NCBI RefSeq assembly: GCF_014377975.1
Contig: NZ_JACMOO010000257.1
Span: forward strand, 16,704-80,703
Length of the DNA: 64,000 nt
Origin: Ferruginibacter sp.
Lineage (GTDB): Bacteria > Bacteroidota > Bacteroidia > Chitinophagales > Chitinophagaceae
Direction of reading: 5' to 3'
The position numbers were made by a program, and so were the translations under genes. The notes beneath the pieces are model-generated. The model saw only the letters and a list, made by a program, of their open reading frames with translations. It did no database searches and was not told the DNA's origin. How positions within the stretch are numbered: the first letter of the stretch is position 1; each line of letters opens with the position of its first letter. Below, in pieces: positions 40,228 through 51,111 of this stretch.

Positions 40228-43200
40228 ATGCAAAAAAGGATCTTATTCAGGCTATTGTTATCATCAGTTTTATTCACCTGTGTACATGTTGTTTTTGCAC
40301 AACCTGCCTGGACAATTAATTTGCTGGATTCTTCTAAAAGATCGAAAAAATTTGAAGAACGAAAATTAGGTTCCGAAAAAATGGCTGACAAAAAATTCAC
40401 GAAATTGCGGCATATTTTTCAAAATAATTATACCCATTTTAACTACTATTATAATGCCCATAATAAAATAAATACTGTTATTGAAAGGGCAAAAGCAGCA
40501 CAAAAAGACGACTATACCAAACTACTCCGGTATTATCCATATAGCCTGGAAAATACCGCTACCCAAAAAACAGAACTGGACTCGGTAATTTATAAAGCCA
40601 CCGCGGGTATTTTACTGCATGACCTTCGTAATGACTGGGTGGACAATATGTATTTATTAATGGGGCAGGCTTATTTTTTTCGCAAAGATTTTGATTCTGC
40701 GGCGGCTACTTTTCAATTCATTAACTACAATCTTTTTCCGCGTAAAAAAGATGAAGATGATAACCACGTTGTAGGTACCAGGTCGGCATCAAGTAGCGGC
40801 AACCTTAGCATTGCCAACAAAGAAAAACAAAACATTCTTCAGAAACTTACGGCACAGCCACCCAGTAGAAATGATGCGCTGATATGGATGATACTTACGT
40901 TGATTGAACAAAATGAACTGGGAGAGGCCGCCTCCCTGATCAATACTTTACAACACGATGATAATTTACCAAAACGCCTGGTAAACGACCTGGCAGAAGT
41001 AAACGCTTACTGGTTTTACAAACAAAATATCTACGACAGTGCGGCTACACACCTGGAAGCTGCATTAAGTAATGCGCCCACAAAACAAGACCAGGCAAGA
41101 TCAGAATACCTGCTGGCACAATTGTATGAAGCCACGCATAAGTTTGATAAAGCTTCTTTTTTTTACAACCAGGCATCAAAACATACTACCGACCCGCTGA
41201 TGGATATTTATGCCCAGTTGAACAATGCAAAAATGATGAAAGGCACGGACTCTGTGGAACTGAAAAAAAGTATTGACAACCTGGTACACATGACCAAAAA
41301 AGATAAGTTTGAACCTTACCGCGATATCATTTATTATTCTGCCGGGGATTTATCAATGCAGCGGCCAGACAGCAATGCAGCGATATTTTATTACAATAAA
41401 AGTCTGCATTACAACGAAGCCAATATATCTTATAAAAACAAAGCTTTTTTACAATTGGCAGATATAGGCTACAACCGAAAGCAGTACAAGATGGCCTATG
41501 CGATGTATGACAGCCTGCAGGTAAGCGATACTTTATTAACTGATCGCTTACCGCAGATAGAGGAACGAAAAAGTGCCTTGTCAAAAATTGTAGAAAAAAT
41601 TATCATTATTGAAAGAGAAGATAGTTTACAAAAAATAGCAGCCATGTCATTGGCAGACAGAACTTTTTTTATAAAAAAATTAGCCAAACAATATCGTAAA
41701 TTAAATGGATCAAAAGAAGAGGAAAGCGATAACGGATCAATGCCCCTTAGTTTTGATAATAATAAAAATCAACCGACGGACCTTTTCTCTGCCAGCAGTA
41801 AAGGAGATTGGTATTTTGACAACGCTGCTATGAAATCAAAAGGGCTGAGTGAATTTAAAAGAAAATGGGGTAGCAGAACCAATACGGATAACTGGAGAAG
41901 AAAAAGTGCAGCCGCAACAATTCCAAAAAATGAAAGTATAGTTACTCCGCCAGACTTGGGTGGTGCAGACATGGATGCAGTTTCAGCAAAAATTGCTGTT
42001 GAGGCACTGATTTTAAAAGACAAGAAAGATGTAGAAAATACGGCTGAAGAAAAAATTAAACAACCGGAAGACCAAAGCTTTGAAGGATTAATGGCTAACC
42101 TTCCTTTGACACCAGAAAAATTAGCAGAGAGCAATACCCTTTTATCAATTAATTTATTTGATCTGGCAAAATTATACCAGAGCAGTCTTGAAGATTATCA
42201 GCAGGCCATCACTGGTTATAATCAGTCTTTACAACGTTTTCCCGATTCATTGTATGAGGGGGATATTTATCTTGGCCTGTATTATTGCTACACTAAATTG
42301 GGCAACGCAGAAAAAGCAGCGTATTATAAAAGTATTTTGAATACCAAATTTGCTGCAAGCCCTTCCAATAAATTATTAACAAACCCGCCTTCAACCGCGA
42401 TAAGTAAAAAAAATGAGGCAGGAACCAAACAGTATGAAGCCATTTACAATTTATTTATAGAAGGTAAATTTGACGAAGCACTTGCCGGAAAAAAAATGGC
42501 TGACAGCCTGTATGGTAATAATTACTGGAGCCCGCAACTACTGTATATCGAAGCGGTATATCATGTAAAAAAACAGGAAGATAGCCTGGCTATTGAAACA
42601 CTGAACCATTTAATAACCCTTTATCCAAAAGCACCGCTTAAATCAAAAGCAGAGCGGATGATAGACGTTTTAAAAAGAAGAAAATCTATCGAAAGTTATT
42701 TAACAGCACTTAAAATTACGAGGGCAAAAGAAGAGGATGTAATAGCCACACCCAAAAATAAGCTGGTAAGAAATGATTTAAACCTGATTGTATCGCCGAA
42801 ACTTTTTGACAGCAGCAAGACCGTACTGCCAGGTAAACAGCCTGTAACAAAAGATTCCGCTAAAAAAGTAGCGGCTGTTATAACCAACGGACCATTTACT
42901 TTTAATATGACAACACCGCAAAATGTAGTGATAGTATTAGACAAAGTAGATGGCACATATATCAACGAAGCGAAAAATGCTTTTACCAGGTTTGTGGCAG
43001 AAAATTTCAGGAATCAGGCTATCACCGTTACAAAAACGGCTGTTGATAAAGATGTTTCTTTAGTAGTTTTCACTTCTTTTGCCAATGCGGAAGCAGCGAT
43101 GCAGTTTTTATACAAGGTTAAAAAGGCTGCACCGGATGAAGTATCCTGGTTACCTGCTGCCAAATATTCGTTCCTGATAATTTCTGATATTAACCTTGAA

Positions 43201-43272
43201 TTGCTGCAAAACAATAAACATTTAAAAGAGTATAAAGACCTTTTAAACAAACAATTTCCCGGTAAATTTTAA
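40228..43272 (+). CDS. TPR-rich protein, SprE/PorW-like T9SS component
   Basis: Long tetratricopeptide-type protein with N-terminal FKLRHIFQNNYTHFNYYYNAHNKINTVIERAKAAQKDDYTKLL region typical of SprE/PorW. Confidence 0.68.
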   Translation: MQKRILFRLLLSSVLFTCVHVVFAQPAWTINLLDSSKRSKKFEERKLGSEKMADKKFTKLRHIFQNNYTHFNYYYNAHNKINTVIERAKAAQKDDYTKLLRYYPYSLENTATQKTELDSVIYKATAGILLHDLRNDWVDNMYLLMGQAYFFRKDFDSAAATFQFINYNLFPRKKDEDDNHVVGTRSASSSGNLSIANKEKQNILQKLTAQPPSRNDALIWMILTLIEQNELGEAASLINTLQHDDNLPKRLVNDLAEVNAYWFYKQNIYDSAATHLEAALSNAPTKQDQARSEYLLAQLYEATHKFDKASFFYNQASKHTTDPLMDIYAQLNNAKMMKGTDSVELKKSIDNLVHMTKKDKFEPYRDIIYYSAGDLSMQRPDSNAAIFYYNKSLHYNEANISYKNKAFLQLADIGYNRKQYKMAYAMYDSLQVSDTLLTDRLPQIEERKSALSKIVEKIIIIEREDSLQKIAAMSLADRTFFIKKLAKQYRKLNGSKEEESDNGSMPLSFDNNKNQPTDLFSASSKGDWYFDNAAMKSKGLSEFKRKWGSRTNTDNWRRKSAAATIPKNESIVTPPDLGGADMDAVSAKIAVEALILKDKKDVENTAEEKIKQPEDQSFEGLMANLPLTPEKLAESNTLLSINLFDLAKLYQSSLEDYQQAITGYNQSLQRFPDSLYEGDIYLGLYYCYTKLGNAEKAAYYKSILNTKFAASPSNKLLTNPPSTAISKKNEAGTKQYEAIYNLFIEGKFDEALAGKKMADSLYGNNYWSPQLLYIEAVYHVKKQEDSLAIETLNHLITLYPKAPLKSKAERMIDVLKRRKSIESYLTALKITRAKEEDVIATPKNKLVRNDLNLIVSPKLFDSSKTVLPGKQPVTKDSAKKVAAVITNGPFTFNMTTPQNVVIVLDKVDGTYINEAKNAFTRFVAENFRNQAITVTKTAVDKDVSLVVFTSFANAEAAMQFLYKVKKAAPDEVSWLPAAKYSFLIISDINLELLQNNKHLKEYKDLLNKQFPGKF

Positions 43273-43352
43273 TAGCTTGCAGGTCTTTAAACAAGAAAAA
43301 GACAGAGTAATCTTTGCAATGAATTACACTCTAAAAATCTGAAAATACTATA

Positions 43353-45797
43353 ATGAAAAAACCAGTAAAAATGTTATGGCGTGTTTTTTTTGGTGGCCTG
43401 CTGCTGCTGATTTTAATATTTACCGCAGCCAACTTTGGATTATTGGGTAAGATGCCTTCTTTAAAAGAACTCGAAAATCCTGAAGCCGATTTGGCCAGTG
43501 AAGTGTATTCATCTGATGGTAAACTGATGGGTAAATATTATGCAGAAAACCGCAGCGAGGTAAAATACAACGAAATTTCACCCAACATTATTCATGCGTT
43601 GGTAGCCACCGAAGATCAGAATTTTTATGATCACTCCGGTATTGATGCAAGGGCTGTTGCCCGGGCGGTTATAAAACTTGGTACCGATGGCGGCGGGAGC
43701 CCTATTACGCAGCAGCTGGCAAAAAATATGCTGGGCCAGGGAAAGGGGAATGTATTTAAAAGAGGAACACAAAAAATAAAAGAATGGGTAATTGCTGTAA
43801 AGCTGGAACGTAATTTTACCAAGGAAGAAATTATTACACTTTACCTCAACCGGGCATCCTGGGGTAACCTTTATGGAATTCGAAACGCAGCCAGAGCCTA
43901 TTTTCAAAAAGACCCTATTGATTTAAATATTGAAGAAGCGGCTGTGTTGGTAGGTATGTTAAAAGGTTTTATTTACGATCCTATCCGACACCCAAGTGCC
44001 TCGCTTAACAGACGCAATACCGTTATAGAAAGAATGGTGGATTGTAAACAACATTATCTTACGGATGAACAGGCAAACAAATACAAAGCAAAACCCCTGA
44101 TTACCAATTTTAAAAAAGCAGATGATAATGTGGGCATCGCTCCTTATTTCCGTTTTGCAGTGGCCGACAAAATGAAGGACTGGTGCAAAAAACATAAAAA
44201 TCCAAAAACAGGCGAAAACTATGATTTATACAGGGATGGGTTAAGGGTTTATACAACCATTAATGCTAAAATGCAGCAATATGCAGAAGAATCGGTAGTA
44301 CAGCAAATGCCCATCATCCAAAAAAAACTAAATGCCTATTTAAAAACCGCCAGTGATAAAACATGGAAAGAACATGAAAATGTAATACAATCAGCAATGA
44401 GAACCAGCGAACGCTGGAAGAATCTGAAAGAAGAGGAAATGAAGGATGCAGATATAAAAAAGTCGTTTTTGGCAAAAGTAAAAATGAAAGTATTTGCGTG
44501 GAATGCAAAAAAAGAACTGGATACGGTACTGTCACCAAGGGATTCTATTATTTATCACCATCAATTGCTGCAGACCTCTTTTGTAGCAATGGATCCCAAA
44601 ACCGGTGAAGTTAAATGCTGGGTTGGTGGCAATGATTTTAAATGGTTTAAATATGATCACGTTACAGCCAGCAGGCAGGTGGGTTCTACAATCAAACCGC
44701 TTATATATGCGTTGGCGGTACAGGATGCGGGCTACACGCCTTCCACCATTATTGAAGGAGGTGCAGTGCAATATGGTAAAGAAATGAAAACATTTTATGG
44801 AGGTGGCGGCACGCTCGCTAATTGCCTGGCCTTTTCCAAAAATACTGCCTCAGTACGGCTCACAAATATGTTGGGTGTTAACCGGGTAATTGAATTTGCA
44901 AAGAGTGTGGGTATTAGTGCGCCGCTGCCGCCCTATATTTCCCTTTCGCTGGGCGCAGCAGAAATACCGCTGTTACAAATGCTGCAGGCTTATACAATGT
45001 TTCCTAATAAAGGATTTAATACGGAGCCAGTGTTCATCAGTCGCATTGTAGATAAGAACGGGAATTTACTGGAAGACTTTACCCAGGTAAACAGCAAGCA
45101 GGTAATGAGCGAACAAGACGCCTTTACGATGGTAAAACTAATGGAAGGCGTTGTAGAAATTGGTACAGGACGTTCTTTAAACAATTATAATATTCCTGTT
45201 CAGAAAGCGGGGAAAACGGGTACAACTAATTTTAATACAGATGGCTGGTTTATTGGCTATACACCCGAATTGCTCGCTGGCACCTGGGTTGGCTGCGATG
45301 ATCCTTTTATCAGGATATATTCTGGCACAAGTGGTGGTAATGAAATGGCATTGCCTAAATGGGGATATTTTATGAAGAAAGTGTACGGCGACAAAAGTTT
45401 AGGATTTGGTAAAATAAAAGAGTTTGCTGAACCGGCCCAAATGTCAAAGGATCCTATTTATGCCGATCAGAATTTTAAAGATATTGTTAACAGTGGCGAC
45501 AGCAGCAATAATCCGGAAGATTTAGGTAATGGTGGCGCAGGCGATTTTATTGTTGAACCTTCCACAGAAAATAAAGGCAACCAAATTCCTGTTGAAAGCC
45601 AGTTTGGAGATAGCAAAATAGATACCAGCCCAAAGGCAAAAAGCAAACCTGATTTACCTTTATCAACTCCTAAATTTACAGAGCCGCAAAAAGACGCCAA
45701 AGCAGTGATGCCGGTGCCTATAAAAGCAGCGGATGATAAAAATAAAAAGGTTGTAGTACCTGATAAGTTAAAACCAGTTAAAAAAAATGATTACTAA
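43353..45797 (+). CDS. Penicillin-binding protein 1A (transglycosylase/transpeptidase)
   Basis: ATEDQNFYDHSGIDARAVARAV, GGSPITQQLAKN, transpeptidase SxxK (RQVGSTIKPLIYA), KTGTT. Confidence 0.95.
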   Translation: MKKPVKMLWRVFFGGLLLLILIFTAANFGLLGKMPSLKELENPEADLASEVYSSDGKLMGKYYAENRSEVKYNEISPNIIHALVATEDQNFYDHSGIDARAVARAVIKLGTDGGGSPITQQLAKNMLGQGKGNVFKRGTQKIKEWVIAVKLERNFTKEEIITLYLNRASWGNLYGIRNAARAYFQKDPIDLNIEEAAVLVGMLKGFIYDPIRHPSASLNRRNTVIERMVDCKQHYLTDEQANKYKAKPLITNFKKADDNVGIAPYFRFAVADKMKDWCKKHKNPKTGENYDLYRDGLRVYTTINAKMQQYAEESVVQQMPIIQKKLNAYLKTASDKTWKEHENVIQSAMRTSERWKNLKEEEMKDADIKKSFLAKVKMKVFAWNAKKELDTVLSPRDSIIYHHQLLQTSFVAMDPKTGEVKCWVGGNDFKWFKYDHVTASRQVGSTIKPLIYALAVQDAGYTPSTIIEGGAVQYGKEMKTFYGGGGTLANCLAFSKNTASVRLTNMLGVNRVIEFAKSVGISAPLPPYISLSLGAAEIPLLQMLQAYTMFPNKGFNTEPVFISRIVDKNGNLLEDFTQVNSKQVMSEQDAFTMVKLMEGVVEIGTGRSLNNYNIPVQKAGKTGTTNFNTDGWFIGYTPELLAGTWVGCDDPFIRIYSGTSGGNEMALPKWGYFMKKVYGDKSLGFGKIKEFAEPAQMSKDPIYADQNFKDIVNSGDSSNNPEDLGNGGAGDFIVEPSTENKGNQIPVESQFGDSKIDTSPKAKSKPDLPLSTPKFTEPQKDAKAVMPVPIKAADDKNKKVVVPDKLKPVKKNDY

Positions 45798-45911
45798 AAA
45801 TTAAGGTTCAGGGACAAAATGAATGAGTTTAGTTTTTTGTAGCTTTTGACTTTTATTACCGCTTGAAAAATCCTCCTGCGCCAATTATACGGATGATACA
45901 AATAAAATCTT

Positions 45912-45957
45912 TTTTAATAAAAAAACGTGCTCATTACAGCACGTTTTTTTATTAAAA
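45912..45957. terminator. Bidirectional terminator with 20-bp perfect arms
   Basis: TTTTAATAAAAAAACGTGCT-CATTAC-AGCACGTTTTTTTATTAAAA-like arms between convergent PBP1A and porU. Confidence 0.85.
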
Positions 45958-45986
45958 GCTTTGCAGTGATTGCATTTATTTTTTCA

Positions 45987-48900
45987 TTACCTCATCAGGT
46001 ACATTTTACCATACCCGCTGTTAAAGTATTTGTCTGTTTTATCACCTTGAGATGTGTATTTATCAAGCGATTTACCATTTAAGTTAGTGATAACTCTAAA
46101 CAGGTAAACCCCATTGGCCAGCTTTTGCCCGTAAGCATCGGTACCATCCCATTTAAAGTCGGTTATATTACGGCCTATATGTATTGACCCCAGTTCATCT
46201 TTGGTTATTTCTCTTACTACTTTACCCGTAATGGTTAAAACCTGTATCCGTATGTTTTGTGGTACTTCACTTCCGGTAACGGTAAAAACAAAAGCGGTAG
46301 AAGTGGTAAAGGGATTGGGATAATTAAGCATATTACTGATCATGGGTTTATTAATAATGCTAAAGGTAACCTGGTATTGTATTTTACCAGCTTTATTACC
46401 TACCACATCTTTACCCGATACCAATAACTGGTAATCACCATCCTCAGCAAAATAAGGCATAAAATCAATAGAAGCTGCATTTTCTCCACTGGCCAGATTG
46501 GCCGGTGTAAACCGTACAGAATCACCAAAGAAAAAATTGCGTAATGACCCGTCGGGATAACGAACCTGTAGTTTTAACAAAGACGTATCGCTTAATGCCA
46601 GAAAGTGGCTTTCATCTTTTAGCTTCACCAATATATGTGGTTTGGCTGCAATAATATCCCGGTTTAAAATATGCACGCCATCAAAAGTTACATCCAGTAA
46701 AGGATTAAACTTGTCTTCTTTTACATAAAATTGTTTAAAAATAAAATTGTTGTATAAATATTGCTCCGGCTGATCATTATCGGGATTAACCATTACGTAT
46801 AGTGTATTGGTACCCGGGTAATCTTTTGTATCAATGCTATAACTTACCACCAACGTATCTCCGGCTATCAAGGCCTTCTTTTTACCAATGGCAATTGAAT
46901 GGGGTACATTATTGCGGTCTGTAATTATAAACTTTACTTTCAGGCTATCAAAGGCCACCGCAGAAATATTTTTAAATGCCAGTGCAAAATTTATTTTATC
47001 ACCTTGCTCTACCGAATCTTTCATAGTGTATAAAAGATTGGGTGCCACAGATCCTTCGGGAACATAGCTTGCATTTATTCTCCAGTATGATAATTGGTTA
47101 GGGGTAGCATACAACGGATCACTGTTTGTCATTTTTAATTTGAGGTAAGGATACGTAGCTGCATTAACAAAACCCAGCGATGTATCGGTGGCGGGTTTTA
47201 CTGTTGCCATAAATGTTTCTGCCCCGGCGGATGTTACCCCGTAAACATCTATGCTTACTGCATCCGTCATTGTCTGGTCAATACTTTTGCCGCGCCAATG
47301 TAAAGAAGACCAATTTTGAGCAGGTCCAAATACCGGCGATTCAATGGTGCCGGAAATATATTTTGTAGGAAGATTATAGGCCGACTCAAGTTGATCAGTT
47401 GGCAAAGACCCCACTTTTTGTACCGGTGTAAATGAAGGGCTGTTTTTTTTGTAAAAAAATATAAAAGGAATATTTTTGGTGAAGCTGTCAATCTGGCTAA
47501 ACCCGATTGATTTTAATTTATGATAAATTGAATTGCCCGTTCCCAATATAGCCTGGTCTGCCTCCCAGGTACTATCAAAAGTATTGTTGCTCGTCCGGCC
47601 CGAGTTAGTAATGGATACATACATTCCATCCGGAATACTGTCTATAAAATCCATGGCGCGTTTCCTATATTTGAGTGAATCATAGGGAAACTCAAAAAAG
47701 TTTCTTGTACCGTCAGAACTGGCATCCCGCGGACAGGGCGACCAGCTTCCAAAGCGCCCCGTAACTTCGCCGGTAACCGGGTTGGTTATCCTGGTATTTT
47801 TCCATGGCTGCATTGTACTTGGATCATACACATAAAACTGTAGTGCATTAAAACGGCAAGTATAAAAATCAAGCTGATCAAAATCAAGATTTACATTAAT
47901 CCTTTCATAATTGGTATTTGGATAAATGCCCGTTCTTATTGTAAGGGTTCGTTGTTTACTGGCATACCGAAATACCCTGTCGCTATCAAGGGAAATAGTA
48001 CTGCTAAAGGTATTTTTAGTAAACTGAAAATAATGTGACTGATTAAATCCGGTGCCTCCGTTGGGCAGGTAAACGAAAGAAAAAGAATTCCATATTTGTG
48101 GAGCTCCGTTAACAGGTATCATTGACGTTCTCCAGTAGTAAACAGTACTGTCGGTAAAAGTTACATTGTTTGGCACAAACTCAATTGCCCCGCCAATGCC
48201 ATTGGCACTGTACTGCTTTTTAAAAGGAGAATTAAAAAGTTCTGTTGTATCCAGTTCCATCTGGTATTGCCGCTGAGCACTTAAAGGATTTGCAGTAGAA
48301 GCGTTAAATGTAATTTGCTGTTTATTTACAATTGAATAGTTATAGGGCGATACCGGGCGGATTTCATCTTCAAGTATATAAAATTCTTTTGTGATGGTAT
48401 TATTTGTTTCTGATAATTCATGTACTTTATCGCCAACATCTAACGTTACAATTATTTTATTTAATCCTTTATCGGTAGCAGGGTTAACGGGTACTGTAAA
48501 ACTTAATGAATCAGCGTATTTAATGCCGGGTATCAGCTGATTAAAAATAATTTTTGAAGAGTCATTGGGTAGTTTTCTTATTACTGAAACCCGGATAGAA
48601 TCATTGGTTACTTTGCCAATATTCATCATTTTAATATCTATCTTAAAACTATTATCGGCAACAGAAATAATGGCAGGATTTATTTTTACCAACTGATCTT
48701 CTACCACAAAATCGGGTAAGGCAAAAGAATTAATTCTGATGGCCGGGTCTCCATGCAGGTTCAGTTCTTCCAGGTGAATACGGGTATAAAAGTCAAGGGT
48801 TTGTGGATTACCTCCTAAAATTTGTAAAGTATTTTTAAGCTGGTTACCGATGGTATTTCCATAGTCGTCCACACTAAAATTATCATACAATTTGATATTA

Positions 48901-51083
48901 AAAAAATTCAAAAACGGAGGAATACCAAGATGAGTACTGGCGATAAAACCGATACTACCCCGCTGATCTGCCAGCACATATTTTTCGGAGAGTGTGGCGT
49001 TACCAGCCAAACGGGCAGGATCAAAGATAAAAAAATTGCCCGCACTGCATCCGCTTACATTAAAGAAGGGATACTTGCTTTGGTTAGTGTACACTTCAGG
49101 ACTACTTAAATTAAATGCCAGTGTATTGGCAGAAGAGTGACCAAAATACTGGATTAAACTAACTCCTCCGTTTATCAATTGTTCAATGCGTTCACCGCTT
49201 GCCTGTTCTACCGCTGAACTGGAGGCTTTTACAAAAGTTTCTACATGTGCCCCAAAAGCACTGTCTTCTGCAATATATTTATACTCATTGAGGTAATTTA
49301 CAAAAAGGTCAGTTTCTGCCTGATCGCCTCCGCCGGCAACATTAATAATATTTTTCATCCATGCCTTATCAGCAACAGTCTGGCTGGTAGACGCCTGCGC
49401 CTGCTCGTATTGTTTTACTTTATTGAGATAATATTTTATTTCGGTACCATTAATTGCCGCAATCCTTCCAATGGGTACCAGCGGAACATTTTGTCCGGGA
49501 GGGCAGGATAACAATACATCCGAAGCAGGCCAGCCGAAGCTTTGAACCAAATCCAGTTGGTCTGTGATCGGATTATTTTCATTTTGTTTATACTCCAGAG
49601 AATTCATTCCCCTGCCAAGTATCAAAACATATTTTGGTTTGAGGCTAAATTGCTGACTGGCAAAACGGATAAAGTCGCGTATGGCAGCCGGATGTTTTTT
49701 TATGCCAAAGGCAAACTGGTCATTCAGGTCATCAATAGAAAGTATAATAGGATGGTAACTGCCTCCAGGTGCAGAAGCCCTGTATTTTTTATACTCATCA
49801 ACATAATTAATACCATTACCGTCGTTGAATAAAGAAGTATGTGAAATAATCAAATAGTCTCCCTGATTGGCTACTGCTGAATAATTGATAAACGATTTGG
49901 CTGTAAGGCTGTTAATTGCTGTAATATTATTCGTTTCCTCATTTACCATCGTAAATTTTCTAACGGTTTCAGACGAACCGGGTAAAGCAAATTTTACCTG
50001 ACCTGGCACTGAAATGTCTCCGGCAAACCTTTGTCCATTATTAAGATTATATAAAACAGGCGGTGTTGTGCCAACATTAAAATTATCAATTACAACATAA
50101 TTACCAGCGGCAGAAGCGCTGAGCTCAAAATAAAAATTCTTTTCATTATTAAAATTAAATTTTGATGGATAGGTAAGTACCATTTCTCCCACCACAATAT
50201 TGTCGTTACCATTAGAAACCCCCGGTGGTGGCGTATCACCGTTAACAGATACCTGTAAATTATCCGGACTTTGAAATATATTCAGCGGTATATTGTTTAC
50301 CTGTTTTTTTACAATACTGAAATAATTCATAGGCACATCATTAAACAGGATGGTATTGTAAAAATTTACCCTTAAATTTCTTGTGTACAAAGCATTGCCA
50401 AAGGCAGAAATATAAAATGACACACTGTTGGCAGGGCCTGCTGTATAAACATTTAAGTTATTAAAAGTTGTATAAAGATCGCAACCTGCGCAAGGAGATA
50501 TATTAGCACTTGTAAATCCTTCCCCCATATCGTACGACGAAGAATAAACATATTCTCCTACAATGGCAGCATATCCGCGGTTGTATTTCGTTTTAAAAGA
50601 TGTGCCCACTTTATGCATAAAATAAGCATCCGGGGCAAGTGTATTTCCAGCGATATTATTGGCGGCAGTAACAAACCGTTGATTATTGCCTAATGGGTTT
50701 ACAGTGAGAAAATAAGTGGCAGTATCCGTATGCAGGCTAAAACTGTCAGACAGTTGATAGGATGTATCGCGGTAAAGATTTTTATCTGGTTTACCATCAT
50801 TCATTACGCCTAAAAATTCGATATAGTCTGCGGGTGTTAAAACTCCGGCTGATACAGAAGTAAAAAGTCTTACTTCCTCTCCATTGCGCCATAATTGAAA
50901 TTGTTCCGCAGGTATACTACCTAAACCTGCAGCAGATATGGTAGCCTGGCTGATACGATACAAGCCGGTTTTACCCACTTTAAATTTATAGTAAGTTTTG
51001 CTATAATCTATCCAGCTATTGTTAAGTTGCGCATGAGCAATTGATACACAAAGCAAGAATATTGGCATTAAAACTTTTTTCAT
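45987..51083 (-). CDS. porU: Type IX secretion system sortase PorU (C25 peptidase-like)
   Basis: LIQYFGHSSANTLAFN, FFNVSGCSAGNF catalytic motifs; C-terminal LNYPNPFTTSTAFVFTV...DGTDAYGQKLANGVYLFRV; next to porV. Confidence 0.92.
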   Translation of the reverse strand: MKKVLMPIFLLCVSIAHAQLNNSWIDYSKTYYKFKVGKTGLYRISQATISAAGLGSIPAEQFQLWRNGEEVRLFTSVSAGVLTPADYIEFLGVMNDGKPDKNLYRDTSYQLSDSFSLHTDTATYFLTVNPLGNNQRFVTAANNIAGNTLAPDAYFMHKVGTSFKTKYNRGYAAIVGEYVYSSSYDMGEGFTSANISPCAGCDLYTTFNNLNVYTAGPANSVSFYISAFGNALYTRNLRVNFYNTILFNDVPMNYFSIVKKQVNNIPLNIFQSPDNLQVSVNGDTPPPGVSNGNDNIVVGEMVLTYPSKFNFNNEKNFYFELSASAAGNYVVIDNFNVGTTPPVLYNLNNGQRFAGDISVPGQVKFALPGSSETVRKFTMVNEETNNITAINSLTAKSFINYSAVANQGDYLIISHTSLFNDGNGINYVDEYKKYRASAPGGSYHPIILSIDDLNDQFAFGIKKHPAAIRDFIRFASQQFSLKPKYVLILGRGMNSLEYKQNENNPITDQLDLVQSFGWPASDVLLSCPPGQNVPLVPIGRIAAINGTEIKYYLNKVKQYEQAQASTSQTVADKAWMKNIINVAGGGDQAETDLFVNYLNEYKYIAEDSAFGAHVETFVKASSSAVEQASGERIEQLINGGVSLIQYFGHSSANTLAFNLSSPEVYTNQSKYPFFNVSGCSAGNFFIFDPARLAGNATLSEKYVLADQRGSIGFIASTHLGIPPFLNFFNIKLYDNFSVDDYGNTIGNQLKNTLQILGGNPQTLDFYTRIHLEELNLHGDPAIRINSFALPDFVVEDQLVKINPAIISVADNSFKIDIKMMNIGKVTNDSIRVSVIRKLPNDSSKIIFNQLIPGIKYADSLSFTVPVNPATDKGLNKIIVTLDVGDKVHELSETNNTITKEFYILEDEIRPVSPYNYSIVNKQQITFNASTANPLSAQRQYQMELDTTELFNSPFKKQYSANGIGGAIEFVPNNVTFTDSTVYYWRTSMIPVNGAPQIWNSFSFVYLPNGGTGFNQSHYFQFTKNTFSSTISLDSDRVFRYASKQRTLTIRTGIYPNTNYERINVNLDFDQLDFYTCRFNALQFYVYDPSTMQPWKNTRITNPVTGEVTGRFGSWSPCPRDASSDGTRNFFEFPYDSLKYRKRAMDFIDSIPDGMYVSITNSGRTSNNTFDSTWEADQAILGTGNSIYHKLKSIGFSQIDSFTKNIPFIFFYKKNSPSFTPVQKVGSLPTDQLESAYNLPTKYISGTIESPVFGPAQNWSSLHWRGKSIDQTMTDAVSIDVYGVTSAGAETFMATVKPATDTSLGFVNAATYPYLKLKMTNSDPLYATPNQLSYWRINASYVPEGSVAPNLLYTMKDSVEQGDKINFALAFKNISAVAFDSLKVKFIITDRNNVPHSIAIGKKKALIAGDTLVVSYSIDTKDYPGTNTLYVMVNPDNDQPEQYLYNNFIFKQFYVKEDKFNPLLDVTFDGVHILNRDIIAAKPHILVKLKDESHFLALSDTSLLKLQVRYPDGSLRNFFFGDSVRFTPANLASGENAASIDFMPYFAEDGDYQLLVSGKDVVGNKAGKIQYQVTFSIINKPMISNMLNYPNPFTTSTAFVFTVTGSEVPQNIRIQVLTITGKVVREITKDELGSIHIGRNITDFKWDGTDAYGQKLANGVYLFRVITNLNGKSLDKYTSQGDKTDKYFNSGYGKMYLMR

Positions 51084-51111
51084 TTTGCAGTTCGGTTATT
51101 AGTGTTTTTAG

